In this document: one piece after another, positions 1 to 7,018 of the stretch
How positions within the stretch are numbered: position 1 is the stretch's first letter
Layout: each line of letters opens with the position of its first letter
Assembly: GCA_034437895.1 (NCBI GenBank)
Contig: DAOTTO010000240.1
Span: 1-14,654 of the forward strand
From: JANRLJ01 sp034437895
Lineage (GTDB): Bacteria; Chloroflexota; Anaerolineae; Aggregatilineales; Phototrophicaceae
Direction of reading: 5' to 3'
Length of the DNA stretch: 14,654 nt
Notes under the pieces: generated by a model
The model's input: only the letters and a program-made list of their open reading frames with translations
The model's database searches: none
Told to the model about the DNA's origin: nothing
Program-made: the position numbers and the translations under genes

Positions 1-1013
1 GCCGCCCACATTTGCAGCAGACCATCGCTAAAACCGAACTCGAAAATCCCGCCTGTGATGGTTGGGTAAGCCGTCTCGTAACCCAGATCGAGATGCTTCC
101 ACGCCTGTTCACCGCCAGAAGTATATTCCATCATCTTGAGCGTCTTGGGATACTTGGTCGAATATTCCGCGCTGAAATGCGTACCGACGACGCGCAGATA
201 CCACGTATTTGTCTCGCCGGGGGCGATGCGATAGGTTTGCAGATAAAGTGGAAACTGTTGATCGCCCGTGTTCACTTCGCAAGCCAGCGTCGCGTTATCC
301 CATGTTTCGCACGGCACGAGGTTCCCACTGGCATCGGGGCGTTGCGTGACAATGTTGCTCAACAGTGCGCGGACATTTTTGGGCATCCATCCCGCCCGAA
401 TCGGGACGTGCAGCGCGTGCATTCCCAGATCGCCCATGCAGCCATATTCGCCATTCATGGCGACCATACGCTTCCAGTTGATTTTCTTGTTAGGATCGAG
501 GTCGCTGCTGTGGAGTAAACCGCACGACGCTTCGATAATCTGCCCGAAGCGATTTTCGTTGATGTAGCGGATGATGCGCTGCGCCGCCGGGAAAAACGGA
601 AATTCCGACGAACACGCCACGATCACATCAGGATGTTGGGCGATCACCTCTAAAATCTGTTCATTGGCGGCGAGGTCGATGCCGAAGGGCTTCTCGCCGA
701 GCAGATGTTTTCCGGCGCGGAGGATGTCTGCATACACTTGAGCGTGGAGGTTATGCGGTACGGCGCAGTAGATCGCGTCAATGTCTGGACTGTTGAGCAG
801 ATCATGATAATCCGCCGTGCGGACTTTGATCGTGTCGAAATTCGAGTCCCACCAGTCGAACAGCGCCGGATTGGTATCGCAAATCCCGGTTACGCGGGGG
901 ACAAAATCCAGATTGAGCAGATGGCACCACCGCGCCGCCGCGCTGCCGAACTCGCGCCCCATCAGGCCGAGTCCGATAATGCCAAATCGAAGTTCTTTTT
1001 TATTTACAGTCAT
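1..1013 (-). CDS. Gfo/Idh/MocA-family NAD(P)-dependent oxidoreductase, 3' end cut by window edge
   Basis: Reading the minus strand from the ATG at 1013-1011 gives 337 uninterrupted codons to the window edge, so the C-terminus lies outside. The N-terminus carries a Rossmann dinucleotide-binding motif (FGIIGLGLMG, about residues 9-18). Further in are AVPHNLHA and then GEKPFG (about residue 107), the EKP motif typical of the Gfo/Idh/MocA family, whose lysine takes part in catalysis. A later GCMGDLGMHALH segment fits the region around the family's substrate-site histidine. An AGGGA Shine-Dalgarno lies about 5 bases before the start. Members oxidise or reduce sugars, inositols or their derivatives in the cytoplasm. 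The visible length is close to a full family member (about 330-390 residues). The substrate is unknown. It may serve the sugar locus beyond dinD and the pRiA4b-like gene, but that link is only proximity. Confidence 0.9.
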   Translation of the reverse strand, partial: MTVNKKELRFGIIGLGLMGREFGSAAARWCHLLNLDFVPRVTGICDTNPALFDWWDSNFDTIKVRTADYHDLLNSPDIDAIYCAVPHNLHAQVYADILRAGKHLLGEKPFGIDLAANEQILEVIAQHPDVIVACSSEFPFFPAAQRIIRYINENRFGQIIEASCGLLHSSDLDPNKKINWKRMVAMNGEYGCMGDLGMHALHVPIRAGWMPKNVRALLSNIVTQRPDASGNLVPCETWDNATLACEVNTGDQQFPLYLQTYRIAPGETNTWYLRVVGTHFSAEYSTKYPKTLKMMEYTSGGEQAWKHLDLGYETAYPTITGGIFEFGFSDGLLQMWA

Positions 1014-1069
1014 AGTGTCCCTAAAATTAAGTTTGATGAGCAAATTTAAATGCTTGGATGAGATACCGG

Positions 1070-1075
1070 ATTATA
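1070..1075 (-). promoter_or_regulatory. Candidate -10 box for the oxidoreductase gene
   Basis: The minus strand reads a perfect TATAAT about 57 bases before the oxidoreductase ATG. No good -35 hexamer stands 16-18 bases upstream, so this is a consensus match only. Confidence 0.35.
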
Positions 1076-1145
1076 CCCGATACCCACCCAACTCTGCCTG
1101 TCTTTTGCTAAAAGTGCGATCCAACTCGCCTAATTTTGAGTATTC

Positions 1146-1180
1146 TTTGTGACCTCACAAAAATGAAAAGCAGCTATAAT
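1146..1180 (+). promoter_or_regulatory. dinD promoter: palindromic operator candidate plus TATAAT
   Basis: A palindrome TTTGTGACCTCACAAA (7-bp arms, CC centre) occupies 1146-1161. A perfect TATAAT follows at 1175-1180, 45 bases before the dinD start. The palindrome lies where the -35 element would be, and no TTGACA-like hexamer is seen there, which suggests a regulated promoter. In Escherichia coli dinD is under LexA control. This palindrome is neither the proteobacterial LexA box nor the Gram-positive GAAC-N4-GTTC type, so the regulator is unknown. Confidence 0.45.
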
Positions 1181-1224
1181 TTATCTGATAGTTCTCAAAA
1201 AATAGCATTATATGAGGTGTCCCA

Positions 1225-2097
1225 ATGGATGAATCTGCAAATAACGATATATCCTTACCAGCGCAAACGCCTTTTGAACGCATTAAATTAATTGATCCCG
1301 ATGATAATGAATTTTGGTCAGCACGCGATTTAATGCCTACGCTGGAATATGCAAGTTGGCAAAAATTCAAAGGTGTTTTACTCAAAGCCCAAATCGCCTG
1401 CGAAAATAGTGGTTATGATCCCGCTGAACATTTTATCCAAGCGGTTAAAATGATCGCCATTGGTAACGATGCAAAACGCGAAGTCGAAGACATGCACTTA
1501 TCGCGTTATGCGTGTTATCTGATCGTTCAAAATGCCGATCCTTCAAAAGAAGTTGTCGCCCTCGGACAGACTTATTTTGCCGTTCAAACCCGCCGTCAGG
1601 AACTCACTGACAAAAAAGCTATGGCGGAACTCACCGAAGAGCAGCGGCGATTACTGCTGCGCCAACGTGTTAAACATCAAAATACAGACTTAGCATCTGC
1701 GGCTAAAAGTGCCGGAGTCATTACCACCCAAGATTTTGCAGTTTTTCAGAATCACGGCTACAAAGGACTCTACAACGGCTTAACCGCAGACGATATTCGC
1801 CGCAAAAAGCAGCTTAAGAAAAGTCAACACATTCTCGACCACATGGGCGCTACGGAACTGGCCGCCAATCTCTTCCGCAGCACCCAAGCTGAAGACAAGT
1901 TGCGGCGCGATAATATTCAAGGGAAAGACACTGCAAATCAAGTCCACTACGAAGCGGGGATCGTTGTTCGCCGTGCGATTGCTGAACTGGGTGGAACAAT
2001 GCCCGAAAATTTGCCCACTGTGGAAAGCATCAAGAAATTAGAACGCGCCGAGAAAAAGCGACTCACCACTTCCAAAACTAAAGCCAAAAAAGAATAA
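1225..2097 (+). CDS. dinD: DNA-damage-inducible protein D-like (DinD), BRO-N domain protein
   Basis: This 290-residue protein resembles DinD, which is about 275 residues in E. coli. Residues about 15-122 form a BRO-N-type domain: FWSARDLMPTLEYASWQKF at 30-48 and HLSRYACYLIVQNADPSKE at 91-109 are typical of the family. The rest is basic and helix-rich, with a conserved-looking central GVITTQDFAVFQNHGYKGLYNGL segment and a lysine-rich tail. E. coli DinD antagonises RecA filaments; whether that holds here is inference. The start is supported by GAGGTG at 1214-1219, five bases before the ATG, and by the TATAAT upstream. It is transcribed opposite to both neighbours, so it is probably a single-gene unit. 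A 5'-truncated relative of the broader BRO family lies at 12580-13152. Confidence 0.85.
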   Translation: MDESANNDISLPAQTPFERIKLIDPDDNEFWSARDLMPTLEYASWQKFKGVLLKAQIACENSGYDPAEHFIQAVKMIAIGNDAKREVEDMHLSRYACYLIVQNADPSKEVVALGQTYFAVQTRRQELTDKKAMAELTEEQRRLLLRQRVKHQNTDLASAAKSAGVITTQDFAVFQNHGYKGLYNGLTADDIRRKKQLKKSQHILDHMGATELAANLFRSTQAEDKLRRDNIQGKDTANQVHYEAGIVVRRAIAELGGTMPENLPTVESIKKLERAEKKRLTTSKTKAKKE

Positions 2098-2145
2098 ATG
2101 CTTTTGAGTCTCATTCCCCCTATACGGTTCGTTTGTCCGCTTGAA

Positions 2146-2177
2146 TGACCATTTTGACAGCTTCGACAAAATGGTCA
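2146..2177 (+). terminator. Perfect 11-bp hairpin downstream of dinD
   Basis: TGACCATTTTG (2146-2156) and CAAAATGGTCA (2167-2177) are perfect complements around a 10-base loop, 49 bases after the dinD stop. There is no T-run after it and the stem is AT-rich, so it may be a repeat-type palindrome rather than a true intrinsic terminator. Confidence 0.4.
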
Positions 2178-2187
2178 CGCTGCGACT

Positions 2188-2206
2188 CTTAGCGTTCTTC
2201 GCGCCT
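2188..2206 (+). repeat. CTTAGCG..CTTCGCGCCT repeat, copy 1
   Basis: CTTAGCGTTCTTCGCGCCT matches the copy at 3192-3210 at 18 of 19 positions, in the same orientation. The preceding TGCGA-TCTT bases are similar as well. The two copies bracket the pRiA4b-like gene. Phrases like this are, from general knowledge, widespread in intergenic DNA of environmental bacteria. Confidence 0.7.
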
Positions 2207-2236
2207 CAGTAGACCCATGAAAGTCGTTTACTTTTT

Positions 2237-2319
2237 AACCACCAAGTCACCAAGATCACCAAGAAATTTCCTCATAAACATCTTGGTGTCCTCCGTGTCG
2301 TCGCTGCGCTTAGGTGGTT
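2237..2319. repeat. Imperfect inverted repeat of CACCAAG/CTTGGTG words
   Basis: The left arm reads AACCACCAAG then TCACCAAGAT twice in near-tandem. The right arm contains ATCTTGGTG (2279-2288 region) and ends in AGGTGGTT (2312-2319), the complement of the left edge. The whole could fold as a large imperfect hairpin. It looks like a dispersed non-coding repeat rather than a gene. Confidence 0.55.
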
Positions 2320-2397
2320 CCAATTTTTGGATTACTTTCGTCGATTCACTTCTACGGCGAATCTTTATCTGCCCATCCAAGCGGTTAAAATGGTTGC

Positions 2398-3153
2398 TTA
2401 AAAGTCCTGTTCCCATTCCACATCGCCTGTATAGCCACACTGACCGACACACGGTGAATTTACAACGGGCAGAAAATATTTATCCCCATCTTCTTCTGAT
2501 GCTTTTTTGGCGCAATCTGCACAGAACCAGTTCGGTTCGTCGTAGTAGCAATCTGAACAAATATGGGTGGCTGGCTTTTGTTTACAGATTTCGCATGTGA
2601 TAGCAGGTGCTTCACTGCGTGACATGATGAAGATGTCTTTGGTATGCGGAACCCCGATATGTTCCGCCATAACTTTTAGCGTGAGGTCTGTCGTCGTACC
2701 AAAGTCATATTCATGATGGAAAGTATCCCCCGGTTTTACAGCCTTACTCAAGGCGAAATTCATACTTTTTTCTTCAAAGCGGGCGGCGAAGCCAAAGTAG
2801 CCGAAATCAGCATCGTCGTTGGGCATAACCGAGTAATGGATATTGCCGACGATGAATTGGCTAAGATGTCCACAGCATTCCAGCCACATATCGCGCAAAA
2901 ACTGATCAAGTGTTCCCAATTTTGCGCTCGCTGGCATTTCGAGGTGCATCCAGTACATATTGGCATAGGTTCCCAATATGGCAAGGTGATAAAGCGGAAC
3001 GGGCTTACCTTTACTGCCCACTGCGACTTCCTCATTTTTGGCCTGTCGTGCCTTACACGACGTTAAATGACGACTGATGCCCGCTTTAGCAAATTCCTTA
3101 CCGCAGAAAATACACTTTCCGACTGACTTTAGTTTTTCTCGCTCGTCACTCAT
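2398..3153 (-). CDS. pRiA4b ORF-3-like domain protein with N- and C-terminal zinc-binding-type cysteine motifs
   Basis: The central part (about residues 52-165) resembles the plasmid pRiA4b ORF-3-like family: LYHLAILGTYANMYWMHLEM, then ASAKLGTLDQFLRDMWLEC, and HHEYDFGTTTDLTLKVM at 146-162. That family has no well-defined biochemical function and is often linked to plasmids and IS elements. In front is a small C14-C17-H29-C33 motif that could bind zinc. After the core come CEIC (187-190), C199/C202, CADC (211-214) and C235/C239, a second cysteine-rich probable zinc module. AGGA lies about 8 bases before the ATG, supporting the start. It follows the aldolase gene on the same strand, but a repeat separates them and the functional theme differs, so it is probably not part of the sugar pathway. 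Its role is unknown. Confidence 0.75.
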   Translation of the reverse strand: MSDEREKLKSVGKCIFCGKEFAKAGISRHLTSCKARQAKNEEVAVGSKGKPVPLYHLAILGTYANMYWMHLEMPASAKLGTLDQFLRDMWLECCGHLSQFIVGNIHYSVMPNDDADFGYFGFAARFEEKSMNFALSKAVKPGDTFHHEYDFGTTTDLTLKVMAEHIGVPHTKDIFIMSRSEAPAITCEICKQKPATHICSDCYYDEPNWFCADCAKKASEEDGDKYFLPVVNSPCVGQCGYTGDVEWEQDF

Positions 3154-3191
3154 GAGTTATTCCTCGCGCATTACACTTTTTCTTTGCGAAT

Positions 3192-3210
3192 CTTAGCGTC
3201 CTTCGCGCCT
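3192..3210 (+). repeat. CTTAGCG..CTTCGCGCCT repeat, copy 2
   Basis: CTTAGCGTCCTTCGCGCCT, followed by TTGCGT, is the same-orientation partner of the copy at 2188-2206. It lies in the 71-base gap between the pRiA4b-like and aldolase genes. Confidence 0.7.
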
Positions 3211-3224
3211 TTGCGTCAAATCCT

Positions 3225-4055
3225 CTAATTGATGTAATTCAGCGCGTTTTCTACTGTCGCGCCTTCATGGACGATTGCCATCAGCGCGCGTGTCATACCC
3301 GCCGGATTCTTGTGCTGGATGACGTTGCGCCCGTAGACGATGCCCTTCGCCCCTTGCTGCATCAGGTCATGTGTGCGCTGGAGGATTTCAACATCCGGCA
3401 CTTTACCGCCGCCACGCACCAAAACGGGCTTGCCTGCCGCCACTTGAATCACCTGATGATACTGGCTTACATCGTCGCAGGGATCGGCTTTGATGATGTC
3501 CGCGCCGAGTTCAATCGCCTGACGGACAAGCGGCAAAATCTTGTCAATGTCGCCATCGACCATATAGCCGCCTGCGCTGGCGTTGTCTTTCATCACCAGC
3601 GGCTCGATCATCAACGGCATCCCGTAACGCTCACATTCCGGCTTGAGCGCACAGATATTATCCACACACTGCTTATGGACTTCCGGCTGATTCGCCAGAT
3701 TAAAAAGATTACACACGACGCACGACGCATCCAGCCGCAGCGCCTGCTCAACGGCGTTGGCGATCATGCCGCTGAAGAGATAACTCGGCAGCGTTTTGCC
3801 GTAAATATTGGCGATGTCGGTGCGTAGGACGAGCGCGGGTTTGGCCTTGCCGGGAATATTTTGCAAAATTCCGGCTTGCCCGATGCTGAGTTGGATCGCG
3901 TCCGGGTCGGCTTCCACCAGCGTAGCGACGACTTTGTGCATATCTTCGATGTCGGTTAAAAAGCTGCGCTCGCCAAAAAAGCCATGATCGACGGCGACAT
4001 CAAAACATTTGCCGTCCGGCGCGAACAAGCGATTCATACGTGGGGTGATGGACAT
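3225..4055 (-). CDS. DeoC/LacD-family class I aldolase
   Basis: This 276-residue TIM-barrel protein belongs to the DeoC/LacD/FbaB-type class I aldolases, which also include LsrF and YihT. Visible landmarks are FDVAVDHGF (18-26) at the first strand, IEPLV (150-154), GADIIKADP (184-192) with K189 as the probable Schiff-base lysine, VRGGGK (213-218) and KGIVYGRNVIQHKNP (237-251) as phosphate-binding segments. Such enzymes cleave a phosphorylated ketose reversibly into two smaller carbonyl compounds without a metal. It is the last of the sugar genes, 59 bases after the epimerase-like gene, and should act after the PfkB kinase. An AGGAG stands about 13 bases before the ATG, longer than usual. The exact substrate (fructose bisphosphate, tagatose bisphosphate, a sulfo- or deoxy-sugar phosphate) cannot be decided. 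Confidence 0.88.
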   Translation of the reverse strand: MSITPRMNRLFAPDGKCFDVAVDHGFFGERSFLTDIEDMHKVVATLVEADPDAIQLSIGQAGILQNIPGKAKPALVLRTDIANIYGKTLPSYLFSGMIANAVEQALRLDASCVVCNLFNLANQPEVHKQCVDNICALKPECERYGMPLMIEPLVMKDNASAGGYMVDGDIDKILPLVRQAIELGADIIKADPCDDVSQYHQVIQVAAGKPVLVRGGGKVPDVEILQRTHDLMQQGAKGIVYGRNVIQHKNPAGMTRALMAIVHEGATVENALNYIN

Positions 4056-4114
4056 AGTGGGTTATTTTCTCCTAGGATGAATAATAAAAATATGTGAGGC
4101 GGGACATTTTGCCC

Positions 4115-5221
4115 TTACACGTTCACATAATCTTTGAGATGACAATTGTCGATGAGCGCACCCGTTTGTTTGAGCGCTTCAATTTTTTCTTTGCTTTCAC
4201 CAACTGCTGCCTTACCATCTAAAACCTTAAGTTCGCAGATAAATTCTTTTTGTTCGCCGGGTTGCAGAAAGCTCAAGCGACTATTTTTACGTGCCGCGTT
4301 CTGGCCGTTTGGGATGCAGTTGCCGGGTTCGATACCGCACACATAAATGCCCTGACGGGTATTTTTCCACTGCGTTAAATAGGGAAGTTCATCGGTGTGC
4401 CATGTGAATTGCAGGCCGAAATCATCTTGGAGCAGCGCAGCATAAGACACATTAGACCCAAACTCGTTGGTTTGTGCTTGAACATGATGGAAAAAAACCT
4501 GTTCAGGATACCCCGGCGCGGGATGGGCATATTTCACCCATGTGCCTAAGCCCATCCGTGCCGCATCATCACGCGGATAAACTGTTCCGGTGGCGGCAAG
4601 GCGCGTTCCTTCCTGAATCAATGGGAAACCGAGATTGATGTGATAGAGAAACATGAGTGGCTGCGGCATATCACTCATATTCCGCACAACGGTTGAAATA
4701 TGCAGAGTAGGTTGATTCAGCGCCATCCTAAACGTGCGCTCAATCGCAAACTGCTCCCCAAATAAACGGGCTTCCGCCAGTTTGCCCCGTAGTTCATAGG
4801 TATACAACTGGTTATCATGCCATGTGCCGAAGCTGGTTACACTTTCCGTCCGCAAGCGCGTGTAATTACCGTGAATGTCGCGCTGTTCGCCCGTCACATC
4901 ATCAACTTCGGGCGGGCCGACATGCGACAGGCCGCAGGTCGTCAGCAGGCCGCCGTTAAATTGGCGCAGCCACGACTGTCCATAATCGGGCGTATGCGGC
5001 GATCCCTGACTGATCCACGTCAGCGGAATGCCTTTGTAGTGCGCCGTCCAGATGTCCATGCCGCGATCTGGCAGGACAGTAAAGTGCAGCCCAGAAGCGT
5101 TATAACAATCGATGATTCGCATTCCATTAGGGAGCGTTGATTGCCGCGCATCAATAAACTGCCGCATATCGACGCTGTGGTTTTCAAGTTCTGCGCGTGT
5201 CCATTGGGTTGGGTCGATCAT
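4115..5221 (-). CDS. DUF4432 / aldose 1-epimerase-like protein
   Basis: This 368-residue protein matches the DUF4432 group of galactose-mutarotase-like beta-sandwich proteins. Recognisable segments are GLHFTVLPDRGMDIWTAHYKG near residues 44-65, GGLLTTCGLSHVGPP around 90-105, LYHINLGFPL around 193-202, and GIEPGNCIPNG near 295. Mutarotase-fold proteins interconvert sugar anomers or bind ring-form sugars in the cytoplasm. The biochemical role of DUF4432 members is poorly defined, so epimerase is an inference from fold and context. AAAGG lies six bases before the ATG. It sits between the sugar kinase (52 bases) and the aldolase (59 bases) on the same strand, consistent with one catabolic operon in which it would supply the anomer used by the next enzyme. 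Confidence 0.82.
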   Translation of the reverse strand: MIDPTQWTRAELENHSVDMRQFIDARQSTLPNGMRIIDCYNASGLHFTVLPDRGMDIWTAHYKGIPLTWISQGSPHTPDYGQSWLRQFNGGLLTTCGLSHVGPPEVDDVTGEQRDIHGNYTRLRTESVTSFGTWHDNQLYTYELRGKLAEARLFGEQFAIERTFRMALNQPTLHISTVVRNMSDMPQPLMFLYHINLGFPLIQEGTRLAATGTVYPRDDAARMGLGTWVKYAHPAPGYPEQVFFHHVQAQTNEFGSNVSYAALLQDDFGLQFTWHTDELPYLTQWKNTRQGIYVCGIEPGNCIPNGQNAARKNSRLSFLQPGEQKEFICELKVLDGKAAVGESKEKIEALKQTGALIDNCHLKDYVNV

Positions 5222-5273
5222 GAAAAGCCTTTAGCTGATAGCAAAAAAAGATCAAACGCAAAAGTAAGATCAG

Positions 5274-6245
5274 TTATAAATTTTCACGCATAAATTTAAG
5301 CACCTCATCGCGGTGACGTGCGCCTGCCATCGGCCCCTGCGCGGTGACGGCTAACGCACCACAAGCATTGGCAAAACGGGCTGCTTCCGCCGGAGAATCG
5401 CCTTCCAACCAGCGTGCCAGAAAACCCGCGTCAAAACAGTCACCTGCACCAGTTGGGTCAATTTCATGAACCACGAAACCCTCCACTGGGGCAGGGATCA
5501 ACGCGCTGTGCAAATCGCCCGCGTAATATTTATAAACCGTGCAGCCTTTTGCCCCTTGCGTGAGAATGACAATCCGATGACGGTTATCCGCAAACAATTG
5601 CATCAAGCCTAATGTTAGATCAGGCTCGCCCGTGAGCAGGAGCAGTTCCTCCTCGGTGGGCATAAAGACATCCGCCGCCTGAACAAACGGCGCAAAAGCT
5701 TCTCGTGCGCGTTCCGATGACATCAACTGCGGACGTAAATTCGGGTCGAAACTGATTTTTGCGCCGTGTTTTTGCGCCAGTTCGAGCGCACGTAAGCCCA
5801 TCTTAAGCGCGTCGTCGTGCATGGAGAGTGTAGAACCCATGATGTGCAGGCACTTCAGCCCTTCAAACAGCGATTCGTCCAGCAAATCCGCATGAAGCTG
5901 TCCGGCGGCGGCATGACGCGCATGAAAGACAAAATCGCGTGAGCCATCCGCGTTATAAGCCACGAATGCCACGCCCGTCGTATGATCGGGCAAAATGTGC
6001 ATCCCACGTGTGTCTACGCTATCCGTTTTAAGCTGGTCGAGCAGACATTTGCCAAAGGCATCTTCTCCCACTGCGCCAATCGCGCCGACTTTCGCGCCAA
6101 GCCGCGCCGCTTGCACAGCGAAAATGAAGGGTGCGCCGCTGGGATATGGACCCGTAAATGTGCCGGGACGATCCAGCGGTTGATCGATTCCTTTCCGCAT
6201 GACTTCGACCAGAGCTTCGCCAAATGTGAGAATATCTAAGGTCAT
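5274..6245 (-). CDS. PfkB-family carbohydrate kinase
   Basis: This 323-residue protein is a ribokinase/PfkB-fold kinase. The N-terminal signature region is SGAPFIFAVQAARLGAKVGAIGAVGEDAFG (36-65). FDPNLR (166-171) and MPTEEELLLLTG (195-206) are family features, and DPTGAGDCFDAGF (263-275) is the second PfkB signature, with D269 the catalytic base and the preceding glycines forming the anion hole. It should use ATP to phosphorylate an incoming monosaccharide, ketose or sugar acid. Members of this subgroup include fructokinase-, KDG-kinase- and tagatose-kinase-like enzymes; the first motif has SGAPF instead of the common GGAPxN, so I do not assign a substrate. The start is 11 bases after the ATPase stop with no strong Shine-Dalgarno, suggesting translational coupling. 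Confidence 0.9.
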   Translation of the reverse strand: MTLDILTFGEALVEVMRKGIDQPLDRPGTFTGPYPSGAPFIFAVQAARLGAKVGAIGAVGEDAFGKCLLDQLKTDSVDTRGMHILPDHTTGVAFVAYNADGSRDFVFHARHAAAGQLHADLLDESLFEGLKCLHIMGSTLSMHDDALKMGLRALELAQKHGAKISFDPNLRPQLMSSERAREAFAPFVQAADVFMPTEEELLLLTGEPDLTLGLMQLFADNRHRIVILTQGAKGCTVYKYYAGDLHSALIPAPVEGFVVHEIDPTGAGDCFDAGFLARWLEGDSPAEAARFANACGALAVTAQGPMAGARHRDEVLKFMRENL

Positions 6246-6256
6246 TTTAGATAATC

Positions 6257-7018
6257 TTATACCGTGGCTTCCATTCCGCCGACGATATGTTTAACGAGCA
6301 GATCAACCGTCGCATCGGCACGCGGCACATTCGCCACCACGCGCCCACGACGCATCACGATCATCCGATCTGCCACATCCATCACGTCCTGCATGGTGTG
6401 CGAGATAATAATGACGGGAATACCTTCGCTCCGCAGCGACTTCACCAGCCCCAACACCTTACGCTGTTCCGGCACACCAAGCGCCGCTGTTGGCTCATCC
6501 ATAATCATCATCTGCGCGTTCCAATATACTGCCCGTGCTATCGCCACCGCTTGACGCTGCCCGCCTGATAGTTTTTCAATCTGCGCTTGGAAGTTCGGCA
6601 GTTTGATGTCCAGTGTTTCCAATACCTTGCGTGCCTCATCCAACATCTGCTTCTCATTGAGAGTCTTGAACAAGCCGCCGAAATAGCTTTTACGTATCTC
6701 GCGTCCTAAAAAAATGTTTGCACTCACGTTTAAATTATCAGCAAGCGCTAAGTCCTGATAAATCGTCTCGATGCCCACCTTACGCGCATCAATCGGACGC
6801 GAAAAATTGACGCGCTGCCCCTTGAAGCTAATCTCGCCCTCGTCGGGGTGATATACGCCAGACACACATTTGATGAGCGTTGATTTGCCCGCACCGTTAT
6901 CGCCTAACAGTCCCACCACCTCACCGGGATAAATATCCAGATTAACGTGATTCACTGCTGTTAAGCCGCCGAAACGCTTAACGATGTTGCGTAAAGACAG
7001 AATCGGTTCACTTGTCAT
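6257..7018 (-). CDS. Sugar ABC transporter ATP-binding protein, single-domain FrcA type
   Basis: This is a complete ABC ATPase of 253 residues: Walker A GDNGAGKST (39-47), Q-loop glutamine 88 (IYQDL), signature LSGGQRQ (150-156), Walker B MMIMDEP (170-176) and H-loop H207. RbsA/MglA-type ATPases of this class carry two fused domains and are about 500 residues; this one has a single domain, as in the FrcA fructose-type systems, and would work as a homodimer with the permease upstream. The sequence before the ATG has no Shine-Dalgarno within 20 bases; instead the end of the structured RNA element lies only 7 bases away. The ancestral ribosome binding site was probably displaced. The N-terminus (MTSEPILSLRNIVKRFGG) looks native, so the coding part appears intact. 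Confidence 0.92.
   Translation of the reverse strand: MTSEPILSLRNIVKRFGGLTAVNHVNLDIYPGEVVGLLGDNGAGKSTLIKCVSGVYHPDEGEISFKGQRVNFSRPIDARKVGIETIYQDLALADNLNVSANIFLGREIRKSYFGGLFKTLNEKQMLDEARKVLETLDIKLPNFQAQIEKLSGGQRQAVAIARAVYWNAQMMIMDEPTAALGVPEQRKVLGLVKSLRSEGIPVIIISHTMQDVMDVADRMIVMRRGRVVANVPRADATVDLLVKHIVGGMEATV

Larger units (their letters stand above)
2098..2397. other. Gene-free, repeat-rich interval between dinD and the pRiA4b-like gene
   Basis: I see no gene with a ribosome binding site or a recognisable product here. The stretch holds the 2146-2177 hairpin, one copy of the CTTAGCG repeat (2188-2206), an imperfect inverted repeat built from CACCAAG and CTTGGTG words (2237-2319), and at 2375-2392 an 18-base exact copy of a piece of dinD. 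Open frames across it read as low-complexity shadows. Confidence 0.6.

Noticed and set aside
12..567. Plus-strand open frames at the left end
   Set aside because: They are shadows of the minus-strand oxidoreductase, which has a clear Rossmann motif, EKP motif and Shine-Dalgarno.
2217..2600. 127-codon plus-strand frame downstream of dinD
   Set aside because: It runs through inverted-repeat words and then antisense to the pRiA4b-like gene, with no ribosome binding site or protein-like composition.
3225..6245. A definite sulfoquinovose (sulfo-EMP) pathway
   Set aside because: Kinase and aldolase classes fit, but no sulfoquinovosidase, isomerase or sulfolactaldehyde reductase is in the window, and substrate-specific residues cannot be judged here.
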